A stretch of 64,000 bases of DNA from Polyangium mundeleinium (GCF_028369105.1 NZ_JAQNDO010000001.1:2597711-2661710); one strand, 5' to 3'; positions 19,629 to 28,801 are shown, counted from the first letter of the stretch. Numbers and translations: made by a program. The notes: generated by a model not told the origin, from the letters alone.

Positions 19629-20734
19629 GTCGACCCTCCCGCGGCTTCTTTGCGGCTCGTGGCCTCCCCGGATCCCGCCTGAGGCGGGGTCGTGTTGCGC
19701 ACGATCGTGATGCCGCGCTCGAGCGCCGCGAGGCAGTCATTTTCGCTCGGCACGACACGCGCGAATTTCACGAGGTCGGCCTCTTCGAGGAAGCGCGTGA
19801 TCGTGTCGAGCCCGCGCACCGGCGGTCGCACGCGCGCGAGCATCCGCTGCATCTCGTCGGTCGTGCTTTCGAGACCGTCGAAGCCGTACCGCGCGCCGAG
19901 GTACTTGCGCACGCAGTCGCTCACGCGGTCGAAGTATTCGTCGTTGCGTCCCTCGGCGATCAGCGTCGAAGCGCGGATCGCTTCGAGCTCCTCGATCGCC
20001 GCGATCCACGGCAGCTTCGGCGCCACGTACGGCACGGGCTTCGGGCGGCGCGACCAGCGCACGAAGAGCCACGCGCCGATCGCCGTGAGGATCGCCCCCA
20101 CGAGCGCGCCCACCGCGAGCTGCTTGGCGAGCACCCACTCTTCGCGTTGCGATCTTCCCTCGGGGTTCGGTCGGACCTTCGGATCGAGCTCGTTCGCGAT
20201 CGGATCCTCGATCAAGATCGGGTGCGGCGCCGTGCAGATGGTGACGAGATCCCCGCTCGCGCGCGCCAGCGTGATCGGCACGGGCGGCAGCATCATCACG
20301 TTGCGCCCCGGGTTCTTCGGCAGGGCCACGAACGGGATCGAAAGCTTCGTCGTGGAGGACGTCTCGCTCGCCTCCGTGACCGCGATCGGGCCTGCGCCGC
20401 CATCCGGGTCGGGCAGGACGAACCCTGCCTCTTCGAGCGCCTTGTACTGATCGCTGCTGCGCTCGACCCGAACACCGCCGGGCATCACGGTCTCGCCCTT
20501 GCCGTGCACGACCGTGATTTCCAGCGGCGCGGCCCAGCCGCTCGTCCCGCGCTCGGGGAAGGTCTCCGTGATCTTCGGCCGGCTCGCGCCCTCGGGGACA
20601 CGCTCCACGCACGATGCCCACACCCGCGCGCCCGCGTCCGCGTCCGTCTCCTCGGCCAGCGCCGCGCGCGAAGCCGCGAAGGCCATCACCGCCGCCGCGA
20701 AGGCGAATGCCGAGAGACGCCTCGTCCTCGTCAT
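19625..20734 (-). CDS. DUF4381-like Bat-operon membrane protein
   Basis: A 369-aa protein with a signal peptide (to about 27), a periplasmic beta-rich region of about 180 residues, one membrane helix at about 212-232 (AVGALVGAILTAIGAWLFVRW) and a cytoplasmic helical part. The segment EYFDRVSDCVRKYLGARYGF followed by STTDEMQRML resembles the C-terminal part of DUF4381 proteins, which usually sit between DUF58 and BatA genes, as here. Three Cys lie in the periplasmic part. Overlaps of four bases at both ends indicate translational coupling. Confidence 0.75.
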   Translation of the reverse strand: MTRTRRLSAFAFAAAVMAFAASRAALAEETDADAGARVWASCVERVPEGASRPKITETFPERGTSGWAAPLEITVVHGKGETVMPGGVRVERSSDQYKALEEAGFVLPDPDGGAGPIAVTEASETSSTTKLSIPFVALPKNPGRNVMMLPPVPITLARASGDLVTICTAPHPILIEDPIANELDPKVRPNPEGRSQREEWVLAKQLAVGALVGAILTAIGAWLFVRWSRRPKPVPYVAPKLPWIAAIEELEAIRASTLIAEGRNDEYFDRVSDCVRKYLGARYGFDGLESTTDEMQRMLARVRPPVRGLDTITRFLEEADLVKFARVVPSENDCLAALERGITIVRNTTPPQAGSGEATSRKEAAGGST

Positions 20735-21744
20735 CGCCGGGCCCTCCTCGCGCGCTTCGCGAAGAGCTGGCGCAGCGGCTCCACGTAGCTCTGGTCCGTG
20801 CGGATCGTGACCGTGTCGACTGCGAGCTTCTTGAAGAGCTTGTCCCGGTCGCGCCGCATCTTCCGCATCTCGGCCGCGTATCGCTCCCGCACCTTGCGAT
20901 CCGAGGTGTCGACGAGCACCTGCTCGCCCGTCTCCAGATCCTCGAACGTCGCCAAGCCCACGTCCGGCAGCTCCGCGTCGCGCGGATCCTCGATCACGAC
21001 CGGGATCACGTCGTGCTTGCTCGCCGCGAGCGCGAGGGCCCGCTCGTAGCCGTGGTCGAAGAAGTCGCTCACGACGAACGCGACGCTCCTGCGCTTCTGC
21101 ACCTTCGAGAGCGTCTCCAGCGCGACCCGCAGGTTCGTCCCCGCGCTTTCCGGCTCGTGCCCCAGGATCTCGCGGACGACGCGCATCACGTGTTTGTCGC
21201 CCTTCTTCGGCGGGACGATCTTCTCCACGCGGTCCGTGGCCAGCACGAGGCCCACGCGGTCGTTGTTGCGGATCGCGCTGAACGCGCAGAGCGCGCAGAT
21301 CTCCGCCGCGACCGCGGCCTTCGAGGCTCGCCGCGTCCCGAAGAGCTCGCTCTCCGACGCGTCGACCACGAGCATCACGGTCATCTCGCGCTCTTCGACG
21401 AAGACCTTCACGAAGGCCTCGTTCATGCGCGCCGACACGTTCCAGTCGATCCAGCGCACGTCGTCGCCGGGGTTGTACGCGCGCACTTCGCGGAACGAGA
21501 GCCCCTGGCCGCGGAACACCGACGAGTACGACCCCGAGAGCTGCTCGTTCGCGAGGTGGCTCGTCTTGATCTCGATCACGCGCAGCCGCTTCAGGAGATC
21601 CGCGGCACCGGCCTTCGCGCCGTCCTTCTTGCTCGCCGCTTCGGTCGGCGGGGGCTCGTCGCCGAGCCCGAAGAACGCACGGAGGCGCTCCCCGAAGCTC
21701 GGGCCCTTCGTCGCCCCTTTCTTCGTACGGCCGCGGGCCTTCAC
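20731..21744 (-). CDS. DUF58 domain protein
   Basis: A 337-aa cytoplasmic protein of the DUF58 family (a degenerate von Willebrand-like fold that partners MoxR ATPases). The family signature YNPGDDVRWIDWNVSAR is present near residue 95, followed by VMLVVDASESELFGT. The first 45 residues are basic and variable. It overlaps the moxR stop by four bases and the next gene by four. The probable role is as the substrate or adaptor of the MoxR ATPase in the Bat complex. Confidence 0.9.
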   Translation of the reverse strand: MKARGRTKKGATKGPSFGERLRAFFGLGDEPPPTEAASKKDGAKAGAADLLKRLRVIEIKTSHLANEQLSGSYSSVFRGQGLSFREVRAYNPGDDVRWIDWNVSARMNEAFVKVFVEEREMTVMLVVDASESELFGTRRASKAAVAAEICALCAFSAIRNNDRVGLVLATDRVEKIVPPKKGDKHVMRVVREILGHEPESAGTNLRVALETLSKVQKRRSVAFVVSDFFDHGYERALALAASKHDVIPVVIEDPRDAELPDVGLATFEDLETGEQVLVDTSDRKVRERYAAEMRKMRRDRDKLFKKLAVDTVTIRTDQSYVEPLRQLFAKRARRARR

Positions 21745-22727
21745 GGCACCTCGACCACCTCGAACACGCGCCGCACGACCTGCTCGGTCGTCACCTCTTC
21801 GGCCTCGGCCTCGTACGTGAGCACCATGCGGTGCCGCAAGACGTCCGGGCCCACGGCCTTCACGTCCTCGGGCGTCACGTACCCGCGGTGCCGTAAGAAC
21901 GCGTGCGCCCGCGCCGCCAGCGCCAGCGCGATCGAGGCGCGCGGGCTCGCGCCGTACTCGATCATGCTCGCGAGCTCCTTCATGCCCTTCTGGCTCGGCT
22001 CGCGCGTCGCGAAGACCACGTCGACGATGTAGTCCTTCACGCGGTCATCCATGTAGACGTCGCGCACGACCTTGCGCGCGGTGACCAGCGTCTCGGGCTC
22101 GATGATCTTGTTCGCGCTCGCCTCGATGAGCCCCGTCGTGCGGTCGATGATCTGCCGCTCCTCCGCGCGCGTCGGGTACCCGACCTTCACCATGAGCATG
22201 AAGCGATCGACCTGCGCTTCGGGCAAACGGTACGTGCCCTCCTGCTCGATCGGGTTCTGCGTCGCCATGACCACGAAGGGATCGGGGAGCTTGTAGGTCG
22301 AGTCGCCGATCGTGACCTGCTTCTCCTGCATCGCTTCGAGCAGCGCGCTTTGCACCTTCGCCGGCGCGCGGTTGATCTCGTCGGCGAGCACGAGGTTCGC
22401 GAAGATCGGACCGAGCTTCGAGGAGAACTCGCCCTTCTGGTGGTTGTAGATGACCGTGCCGATCACGTCGGCCGGCAGGAGATCGGGCGTGAACTGGATG
22501 CGCGAGAACTTCGCGTGGATCGCATCGCAAAGCGTGCGGACCGTGAGCGTCTTCGCGAGCCCCGGCACGCCTTCGAGCAGGACGTGCCCGCCCGTGAGCA
22601 GGCCGATCAGGATCCGCTCGAGCATGTAGGTTTGCCCGACGATCACCTTGCCGACCTCGGCGATCAGGTTGTCGACGAAGGCACTTTCTTTCGCGACGAG
22701 TTCGTTCAGGGCGCGGACGTCGTGCAT
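21741..22727 (-). CDS. moxR: MoxR ATPase of the Bat operon
   Basis: A 328-aa AAA+ ATPase, first gene of the operon. Walker A EGVPGLAKT has Ala in place of the usual Gly before Lys, as is common in this subgroup. Walker B is LVLADEINRAPAKVQSALLEAM, sensor 1 VMATQNPIEQEGTYRLPEAQ, and the C-terminal lid carries GASPRASIAL, the sensor 2 Arg. It acts as the ATP-driven chaperone of the Bat module. The upstream 167-base gap to the next gene probably holds the operon promoter; I could not assign -35/-10 elements. Confidence 0.93.
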   Translation of the reverse strand: MHDVRALNELVAKESAFVDNLIAEVGKVIVGQTYMLERILIGLLTGGHVLLEGVPGLAKTLTVRTLCDAIHAKFSRIQFTPDLLPADVIGTVIYNHQKGEFSSKLGPIFANLVLADEINRAPAKVQSALLEAMQEKQVTIGDSTYKLPDPFVVMATQNPIEQEGTYRLPEAQVDRFMLMVKVGYPTRAEERQIIDRTTGLIEASANKIIEPETLVTARKVVRDVYMDDRVKDYIVDVVFATREPSQKGMKELASMIEYGASPRASIALALAARAHAFLRHRGYVTPEDVKAVGPDVLRHRMVLTYEAEAEEVTTEQVVRRVFEVVEVP

Positions 22728-22894
22728 GGCATGAACCGGGGAAGCGTGTCTGGGCGGGCGTTACCGCAAGGCCGTCGTGGCGCGATCCCGCGCCTCGCGC
22801 GCGTGATCGTCGTGCGGCGTGCACATAGCAAGGCTCGCGGCGCGTGGACAGGCGCGGCGGCGCCTTTATTCCTGAAAGCGGCGCGCGGCGCTCG

Positions 22895-23212
22895 CTACAT
22901 CGCCGAGATCACGTTGAGCACCGCGTTTCCGCGAATCTTGCCGTAGAGCTGCCAGATCTCGATCTTGTAGGCGCCCGGGGCCGAGGCGGTGAACTCGATC
23001 GGCGGCGCGCTCTGCGGCTTCCCCGTGGGGAGATCGCGCAGGACCCGCTCGATGATCACCTTGCCCGAGGGCGACTTGATCCGGACGTTGAACGGTGGAT
23101 CCGCGTCATCGTCCGAGCGGAAGACGAGCTTGACCAGGTCCCCCACGCGCGCGGGGTCGGTCTTGCAGATCGTCTCGATTTCTCCGACGTTGTCGGTGAT
23201 GGTCCGGGACAC
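22895..23212 (-). CDS. Hypothetical beta-rich protein
   Basis: A 105-aa protein, no family recognised. No signal peptide; alternating hydrophobic strands (GDLVKLVFRS, PFNVRIKSPSGKVIIERVL, GAYKIEIWQLYGKIRG, NAVLNVISAM) suggest a small Ig-like or PPC-like beta sandwich. A pattern of the form 'SPSGKVI ... APGAYKIEIW' is typical of such sandwich folds. It lies upstream of the Bat operon on the same strand, 167 bases from moxR, and might be cotranscribed with it. Confidence 0.65.
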   Translation of the reverse strand: MSRTITDNVGEIETICKTDPARVGDLVKLVFRSDDDADPPFNVRIKSPSGKVIIERVLRDLPTGKPQSAPPIEFTASAPGAYKIEIWQLYGKIRGNAVLNVISAM

Positions 23213-23306
23213 GTCGTTGCTCGTTCAGGCCTTCACGCTCTGATACGTCGCCCCCTCCCCGGCGGGAGCGGGCGACCGACGGACGACATTGTACGCACGG
23301 ACAACG

Positions 23307-23333
23307 CCGGTTCGCGAATTTGGGGCGAACCGG
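23307..23333 (-). terminator. Hairpin downstream of gcvPB
   Basis: Perfect 9-bp arms ccggttcgc and gcgaaccgg with a nine-base loop, ten bases beyond the gcvPB stop. No T tract follows on the minus strand. Confidence 0.5.
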
Positions 23334-23342
23334 AGTCCATGG

Positions 23343-24842
23343 TCAGCCAGCCTGGGGCCGCCAGCGCAGCCGCGGCTGCCGCGCCGCGCGTGCTTCGTCG
23401 AGCCTTCCGACAACGGTGTTGTGCGGCGCACCTTTCACGAGGGCCGGGTCTTCCTGGGCCTCGCGGGCGATGGCCTTCATCGCGTCGATGAACTCGTCGA
23501 GGGTCTCCTTCGTCTCGGTCTCGGTCGGCTCGATCATGAGCGCGCCCGGGACGACGAGCGGGAAGTAGATCGTCGGCGCGTGGAAGCCGTAGTCGAGCAG
23601 GCGCTTGGCCACGTCGAGCGTCTTGACGCCCGTCGCCTTCTCCAGGTCGACGTCGCTCAGCACGACCTCGTGCATGCACGCCTCCGGCACCGGCGCCGCG
23701 TACGTGTCCTTCAGCATCGCCCACAGGTAGCGAGCGTTCAGGACCGCGAGCGCGCTCGCCATCTTGAGGCCCTCGCCGCCCATCTCGCGCAGGTACGTGT
23801 AGGCGCGGATGAACATGCCGAAGTTGCCGTAGAACGCGCGCAGGCGGCCGATCGACTGCGGGCGATCGCGATCGAAGGCGAACGTGCCGTCGTCCTTGCG
23901 CACGAGCACGGGGCCGGGCTGGAAGGGCTCGAGGTGCTTCTTGAAGCAGACCGGGCCCGAGCCGGGGCCGCCGCCGCCGTGGGGCGTGGTGAAGGTCTTG
24001 TGCAGGTTGATGTGGATCACGTCCACGCCGATGTCGCCGGGGCGCGCGTGGCCCATGATCGCGTTCGTGTTCGCGCCGTCGCCGTACACGAGGCCGCCCT
24101 TGCCGTGCACGATCTCGATGATCTCGGGCAGGTGCTTCTCGTAGACGCCGAGCGTGTTCGGGTTCGTGATCATGAGGCCGCAGACGTCGTCGCCGCCTTC
24201 ACGTTCGATCGCGGCGAGGACCTCCTGGGGCGTGACGACGCCGCCGGGGTTCTTCTCGATCTTCACCGCGACGAGGCCGTTCAGCGCGCAGGAGGCCGGG
24301 TTCGTGCCGTGCGCGCTCTCCGGGATGAAGACCTTCTTCGGGCTGCGACCCTTCGACGCGTGGTAGGCGCGCATCATCATGAGCCCCGTGAGCTCGCCCT
24401 GCGCGCCCGCCGAAGGCTGCAGCGAGCAGGCGTCCATGCCGCTCACCGCGGAGAGCATCTGCTGCACGTGCCACATGACCTCGAGCGAGCCCTGCGCGAG
24501 CTCGTCCGGCGTTTCGGGGTGCATCTTCAAGAAGGCCGGGATGCGCGCGGCCCACTCGTTGATCTTGGGGTTGTACTTCATCGTGCACGACCCGAGCGGA
24601 TACAGCTGCGAGTCGATGCAGAAGTTCCACTGCGAGAGGCGCACGAAGTGTCGGAACGCCTCGGGCTCGCTCACCTCGGGCAGACCCGCGGCCTCCTTGC
24701 GCGCGAGCGCGCCGAAGTGCGCGGCCGGATCGACGTCCGGCACGTCGAGCGGGGAGAGCGAGGCGCCCGAGCGCCCCTTCGTACCCCGCTCGAAAATGGG
24801 GGGCTCGCGGAACTTGATTCCTTGCGGTTGAGGTCGTGCCAT
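23343..24842 (-). CDS. gcvPB: Glycine dehydrogenase (aminomethyl-transferring) subunit 2
   Basis: A 499-aa PLP subunit of the split P-protein, which decarboxylates glycine and passes the aminomethyl group to the lipoyl H-protein. The N-terminus has FREPPIFERG and QLYPLGSCTMKYNPKIN, both hallmarks of subunit 2. The PLP Lys sits in HINLHKTFTTPHGGGGPGSG. The last 20 residues are extra. The partner subunit gcvPA and the gcvT and gcvH genes are not in this window, so the cleavage system is dispersed. It lies downstream of lpxK and a lipoprotein gene on the same strand with a 43-base gap. Confidence 0.95.
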   Translation of the reverse strand: MARPQPQGIKFREPPIFERGTKGRSGASLSPLDVPDVDPAAHFGALARKEAAGLPEVSEPEAFRHFVRLSQWNFCIDSQLYPLGSCTMKYNPKINEWAARIPAFLKMHPETPDELAQGSLEVMWHVQQMLSAVSGMDACSLQPSAGAQGELTGLMMMRAYHASKGRSPKKVFIPESAHGTNPASCALNGLVAVKIEKNPGGVVTPQEVLAAIEREGGDDVCGLMITNPNTLGVYEKHLPEIIEIVHGKGGLVYGDGANTNAIMGHARPGDIGVDVIHINLHKTFTTPHGGGGPGSGPVCFKKHLEPFQPGPVLVRKDDGTFAFDRDRPQSIGRLRAFYGNFGMFIRAYTYLREMGGEGLKMASALAVLNARYLWAMLKDTYAAPVPEACMHEVVLSDVDLEKATGVKTLDVAKRLLDYGFHAPTIYFPLVVPGALMIEPTETETKETLDEFIDAMKAIAREAQEDPALVKGAPHNTVVGRLDEARAARQPRLRWRPQAG

Positions 24843-24885
24843 TTCGCAATCTCGCTCGGGCGAGGAAACGTCCCCGAGCCTCCTG

Positions 24886-25461
24886 TCAGGGGTTCGCCGG
24901 CTCCTCGGGCGCGCCCTGTTCCTTGTTCTCCGAATCCCAGTCGCCGCCGCCGAGGTCGGAGGCTCCCGTGCCGCCGATCGACGCGAGGTCCGGGTTCACG
25001 TTGCGCTGCTTGACCGCATCCCAGGGCTCGCCGACCTCGTCCTTGTCGAAGCCGATCTCGCCGGCGAACGTGTCGTCGACGTTGTCACCCGCGGGGCGCT
25101 TGTACTTGAAGTAGCCGCGGCCGTTTTTCGCCGCGTTGGGGCCGACGAGGCCCGTGGTGTACTCGGTCCACTCGAACTTGATGACGTCGCCCGTGGCTTC
25201 GCCCTTCAGCTTGCCCCACTTGTCCTTGTGCGGGCGGATCCACTTGCCCTCGACGGCGTTGCCGTCCTGGACGAGGTGCAGGTAGCCGTAGAGCTCGCTG
25301 AAGTAGACGCCGGTCCAGCTCGCGCCGGACGGCATGTCAGCAGGCTGCAGATCCGGGGCTTTTGCGCCTCCCGAGCCACCTGCGCAGCCCACCGTGGAAA
25401 GAGGAGCGCTCACGAGCGCCATCGCCGTCACGACCAACCAGAGCGAACGCTTCCATTTCAT
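24886..25461 (-). CDS. Hypothetical lipoprotein
   Basis: A 191-aa predicted lipoprotein. The signal peptide ends in the lipobox LSTVGC near residue 26 (the -1 to -3 residues are acceptable), then a Gly/Ala linker. The body has a small beta domain (GVYFSELYGYLHLVQDGNAV, EGKWIRPHKDKWGKLKGEATGDV...) that resembles lipocalin-like or extracellular strand-rich folds. The tail is rich in Gly, Asp and Glu. No function recognised. Its ATG overlaps the lpxK stop as ATGA, so it is translationally coupled to lpxK, suggesting an outer-membrane role. Confidence 0.78.
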   Translation of the reverse strand: MKWKRSLWLVVTAMALVSAPLSTVGCAGGSGGAKAPDLQPADMPSGASWTGVYFSELYGYLHLVQDGNAVEGKWIRPHKDKWGKLKGEATGDVIKFEWTEYTTGLVGPNAAKNGRGYFKYKRPAGDNVDDTFAGEIGFDKDEVGEPWDAVKQRNVNPDLASIGGTGASDLGGGDWDSENKEQGAPEEPANP

Positions 25462-26489
25462 GGGGCCGGGAGCCTAGCACAGGCAGGTGCGCCCTCGCGC
25501 GAGCCTCGAAACGAGAGTCGAGCAAGGAGCGGGCCCACAGACGCCCGATGATCGAGGGCGAGGACCGGGGCACCGCCGAGCCGAGGCGGGAGCTTGGTAG
25601 CGCACCGAGCCGTGGTGAGCCAGGCATCGAGGCCAAGGTCCCGGGCACGATCGAGGGTCGCCGTGTCGAAGCGGGCGTGGTCGGCCAGGCAGAGGACGGC
25701 GCGCGGGTGGATGCCCAGACGGTCGAGCGCGGTGAGCAAGCGATCGGGGCGCGCGATGGCCACGAGGAGGCCAACGCGTCGTGAAGCGAGGGAAGCGAGG
25801 TCGTGACGGTGGCCGGTCGCGTCGAGGGCGCCGTCGATCGAGGAGGCGAGCGGCACGGCGGACGCGGGCAGGGCAGGCGAGCACGTGCCGCCGAGCGCGA
25901 CGACGTGATCGGCCGCTTCGAGCAGTGCAGCGGCAGGGGCGCGGAGATCCCCGAGCGGCGGGCAAACGCCGGCGCCGAACGGAGATGCGCCGTCGAGCAC
26001 GAGCACGGCGTCGTCGAGGCGACGCGGGGAGGTCTGGAGGAGGCCGTCCACGACGAGCAAGGTTTTTCCGGACCGTACCGCGAGCGCGAGGGCCTCGGCG
26101 CGTCGCTTCGCCACGAAGACGGGCGTGTTCGTGGCGGCGAGCGCGCGTGCTGCGCAGAGAGCGTCGTCGCCGACGAGGTCGACGGCGTCCGTCGGGAGGA
26201 CGTGGCGCGGCGCAGCTACGCGCGCACGGTAGCCGTGTCCGATCAGCGCGACGTCGTGACCTTCGAGCGCGAGCGCGCGCGTGAGTTCGATCGCGACGGG
26301 CGTCTTGCCCGCACCACCGAGGACAGCGCCGCCGACGCCGATGATCCGCGCGCCTTCGGGGAGCGCCACGGGGCGGGCGACGCGCGCGGCGGCGATCGCG
26401 GCCCATGCGCTCGCGAGCGCGCGACCGGGCAGGGAAGGCTCGATCCCACGCTCGAGGCGTCGCGCGATGCGGGCGCGGAGGGCGTCCAT
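25458..26489 (-). CDS. lpxK: Tetraacyldisaccharide 4'-kinase
   Basis: A 343-aa LpxK, the inner-membrane kinase that phosphorylates the 4'-position of the lipid A disaccharide. The P-loop VGGAVLGGAGKTPVAIEL has its Lys near residue 62. The typical LpxK motifs follow: IGHGYRA, VGDDALCAA and PVFVAKRRAEA, while the usual DDGLQ is replaced by VVDGLLQ. The ATG at 26489 is the natural start although the frame is open further upstream. The DDGxQ change (DGLLQ here) is unusual. It heads a minus-strand group with a lipoprotein and gcvPB. Confidence 0.88.
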   Translation of the reverse strand: MDALRARIARRLERGIEPSLPGRALASAWAAIAAARVARPVALPEGARIIGVGGAVLGGAGKTPVAIELTRALALEGHDVALIGHGYRARVAAPRHVLPTDAVDLVGDDALCAARALAATNTPVFVAKRRAEALALAVRSGKTLLVVDGLLQTSPRRLDDAVLVLDGASPFGAGVCPPLGDLRAPAAALLEAADHVVALGGTCSPALPASAVPLASSIDGALDATGHRHDLASLASRRVGLLVAIARPDRLLTALDRLGIHPRAVLCLADHARFDTATLDRARDLGLDAWLTTARCATKLPPRLGGAPVLALDHRASVGPLLARLSFRGSREGAPACARLPAP

Positions 26490-26597
26490 GGTGCTCGCCC
26501 CGAACGTAGCGCGCGGCGCGCAAGGCGGCGACGCGGCTCGTTCGCTGTCGACGGCGCGCGCGGGATCGCGTAGGGCAAGAGGCGTGGAGGTTCGTCG

Positions 26598-27149
26598 ATG
26601 AAACGTTCGTCCTTCTGGATCGCGGTCTTCGGGCTCTCGGCTTTTGCGTTCGTCACGCCTGCGCGAGCGGACGTCGTCGGGCCGCCGCCGGACGATTGCC
26701 CTGAGGGCACCGAAGGCGCGACCTGCCACGGCGGGCCTTATTGCAGCCCCGTCGAGTGCACCTCCGATGCGGAGTGTGGCAACGGCGAGACGTGCAAGGA
26801 CAAACCGCTTTGTGTCTCCACGATCTCCTGCGCCGGCCTCTTGCCGCCCGACGCGAACCCCATGGACTACGAGCGCGCGAAGATCGAGAGCCCGTGTCCG
26901 AACGGCAACGAGTGCACCCAGGGCGCGACCTGCAAGACGCAGAAGGTGTGTGTCCCCGCGGCGTCCTCGTCGGGCTCGGCGTCGTCGTCCGACAGCGAGG
27001 GCGCGTGCGGGTGTCGGCTCGCGCCGAGCGCGCCGCGCGAAGCCTCGTTCGGGGCGCTCGCGCTCGGGGCGCTCGGGGCTGCGACCTTCGCGCGCCGCCG
27101 TCAACGCGCGGAGGCGGCGCCGCGAGCTTCGCGGCAGCGGCGCGCGTAA
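26598..27149 (+). CDS. Secreted Cys-rich protein with MYXO-CTERM-like tail
   Basis: A 183-aa exported protein. The signal peptide runs to about residue 25 (SAFAFVTPARA). A Cys-rich middle follows (CHGGPYCSPVECTSDAECGN and CTQGATCKTQKVC), with 14 or so Cys suggesting disulfides. A Ser-rich linker leads to GACGCRLAPSAP, then a hydrophobic helix and an Arg-rich end, which fits the MYXO-CTERM sorting signal. Proteins of this kind are anchored to the outer surface after processing (family knowledge). Its last 49 bases overlap the convergent lipoprotein gene. Confidence 0.82.
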   Translation: MKRSSFWIAVFGLSAFAFVTPARADVVGPPPDDCPEGTEGATCHGGPYCSPVECTSDAECGNGETCKDKPLCVSTISCAGLLPPDANPMDYERAKIESPCPNGNECTQGATCKTQKVCVPAASSSGSASSSDSEGACGCRLAPSAPREASFGALALGALGAATFARRRQRAEAAPRASRQRRA

Positions 27150-27829
27150 CCCGAGGCGAGCGCGTCGATGCCCGGCGCGCCGTCGGGGTGTGCGCGCAGA
27201 TAGTCGAGCACGAGCCCCTCGCGCGCCTTCTCCGGCGCCGCCCAGTAGCCCCCTTCGAACTCGTAGCGCACGCGCGCCGAAGAGCCGACGCCGAGCGCGC
27301 GGCGCAGGCCGAGCTCCAGCGACAGCGCTGCGGCCTCCGCGGCGAGCGCGCGCTCCGTGATCACCTCACAGCTCTCGTCCTCACCGCCGCGCGGCTCCAC
27401 CCGCAGCCCCTCGGCCACGTGCGTGAGCAAGTGCCCGACCCGCGCGGCGGCCTCTTCCGTTCCGAGCGCCTCGTCGATCAGCACGGCGCCCGACGTTGTC
27501 ACCGACGACACGCCGATGCGGCCGAAGCAAAACGAGATTCCGCCCTTCGCGAGCGCTTGGTCCCTCGCGCGCGCCCCCGCGGGGACGTCCCCGAGCTTCG
27601 CGAGGATCCCCTCGGCCCGCGCGTCGTCCGCGCGAAACCCTGCGGGGCACGTGCTCGCGCGTGGCGTCTCCGAGCGGCATCCGAGCGCGAAGCATGGAGC
27701 AAGAACGAAGAGAACGAAGAGCACGAGTGCAACGCGAAGGCTGTGTGCGCGCGGCGTGACGACGTCGCGCTTTCTCGGGCGAACCACCGGACAAGGTGGG
27801 CCTTCTGGAGATCCTGTAAAGAGAATCAC
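27101..27829 (-). CDS. Hypothetical lipoprotein
   Basis: A 242-aa predicted lipoprotein with an unusually long n-region, a hydrophobic core (LVLFVLFVLAP) and lipobox FALGC near residue 51. The body is Ala/Glu/Arg-rich and helical, and includes VGHLLTHVAEG and a Cys pair (SFCF, ESCE). No family recognised. The chosen start is GTG; a shorter start is possible. The 3' end overlaps the convergent MYXO-CTERM gene by 49 bases, which is unusual but tolerable in this GC-rich genome. Confidence 0.6.
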   Translation of the reverse strand: MILFTGSPEGPPCPVVRPRKRDVVTPRAHSLRVALVLFVLFVLAPCFALGCRSETPRASTCPAGFRADDARAEGILAKLGDVPAGARARDQALAKGGISFCFGRIGVSSVTTSGAVLIDEALGTEEAAARVGHLLTHVAEGLRVEPRGGEDESCEVITERALAAEAAALSLELGLRRALGVGSSARVRYEFEGGYWAAPEKAREGLVLDYLRAHPDGAPGIDALASGYARRCREARGAASAR

Positions 27830-27898
27830 CTTGGATCGCTGTCGTCTCCGGTTGCGGTCAGCCGCGCTATCAGCCTACCGTAGGCAAGCGGTCGCGCG

Positions 27899-28801
27899 AT
27901 GAACGGAAACCTGAAGAAGCTCGTTCACCACACCGAAGAGGCAGTAAGCTTCGGACTTTCGACCGTTTGCAAGAGGCTCGGCGCCGGCGTGCTCATGCGC
28001 GTCAAGGCGCAGGACGTCTTTCGAACGGAGGGCAACGGGCTTTCGGAGGAGCTCCTCCAGTTCGTCTCCCGCGCCACGTTTGACTTCGTCGCGGTGGATG
28101 CCGAGCGCATGCCGCTCTTCGTCGTCCAGTACGACGGCACCTCGCACCCGACGGACGTCGCGAGCGTCAAGCAGCAGCAGGAGAACGAGATCTGCCGCAA
28201 GCTACTCCTGCCGCTCGTGCGTGTGCACGCCTTCCACCTCTCGAAGAAGCACCACAGCGTCGAGATCATGACGTTGATGCTCGAGAGCTGGTTCGCCTCG
28301 AAGGGCATGCCGAGCGGCGGGGAGAAGTCGCGCTCATTCCGCAGCGGCGAGATCGATCTCTTCGGCACCGCGGGGCCCGGCTCGACGGCGTCGCTCTCGG
28401 CCACCTCCGCGGCTGATTTTGATCCGACCTCGGGCGCGCTCGGCGACGTGCGCAAGAACATCCGCCGCATCTACGAGTCGGGCAAATGCAAGAGCCCCGT
28501 CGCGTCCTCTGTGATCGGCGTCGACGCGGCCGGCAACTTCCACGCCGTCGGGTTCGTCCGCGTCACCGACGAGGCCGTGGCGAGCTCGAAGATCGCCATG
28601 CGCAACCAGCTCTTCCCCGCGACGACGAACACGCTCGTCGACGAGATGCTCCTCTACGAGCTCTATCAAGAGCTGCTCGAATGCATCCGCGGCCGCGGCC
28701 GCCTCGTCTCGCGCGCCGAGCTCGGCGCCACGATCGCGGCCTTCCGCATGCGTTACAAGGTCAAGGCCATCCCGCCGAGCATGCCGCCTGGCTCTTTCTG
28801 A
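27899..28801 (+). CDS. DUF2726-like (PD-(D/E)XK-type fold) protein
   Basis: A 300-aa protein. Residues 35-115 resemble the DUF2726 domain: ELLQFVSRATFDFVAVDAER, then MPLFVVQYDGTSHPTD and LLLPLVRVHAF. This domain belongs to the restriction-endonuclease-like fold. The strand that normally reads E-L-D has Q-Y-D here (VVQYDG), so nuclease activity is doubtful. The second half, with a conserved-looking GVDAAGNFHAVGFVRVTDE, is not recognised. It has a weak ribosome site. It stands alone on the plus strand between a divergent lipoprotein gene and the LPMO-like gene. Confidence 0.72.
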   Translation: MNGNLKKLVHHTEEAVSFGLSTVCKRLGAGVLMRVKAQDVFRTEGNGLSEELLQFVSRATFDFVAVDAERMPLFVVQYDGTSHPTDVASVKQQQENEICRKLLLPLVRVHAFHLSKKHHSVEIMTLMLESWFASKGMPSGGEKSRSFRSGEIDLFGTAGPGSTASLSATSAADFDPTSGALGDVRKNIRRIYESGKCKSPVASSVIGVDAAGNFHAVGFVRVTDEAVASSKIAMRNQLFPATTNTLVDEMLLYELYQELLECIRGRGRLVSRAELGATIAAFRMRYKVKAIPPSMPPGSF

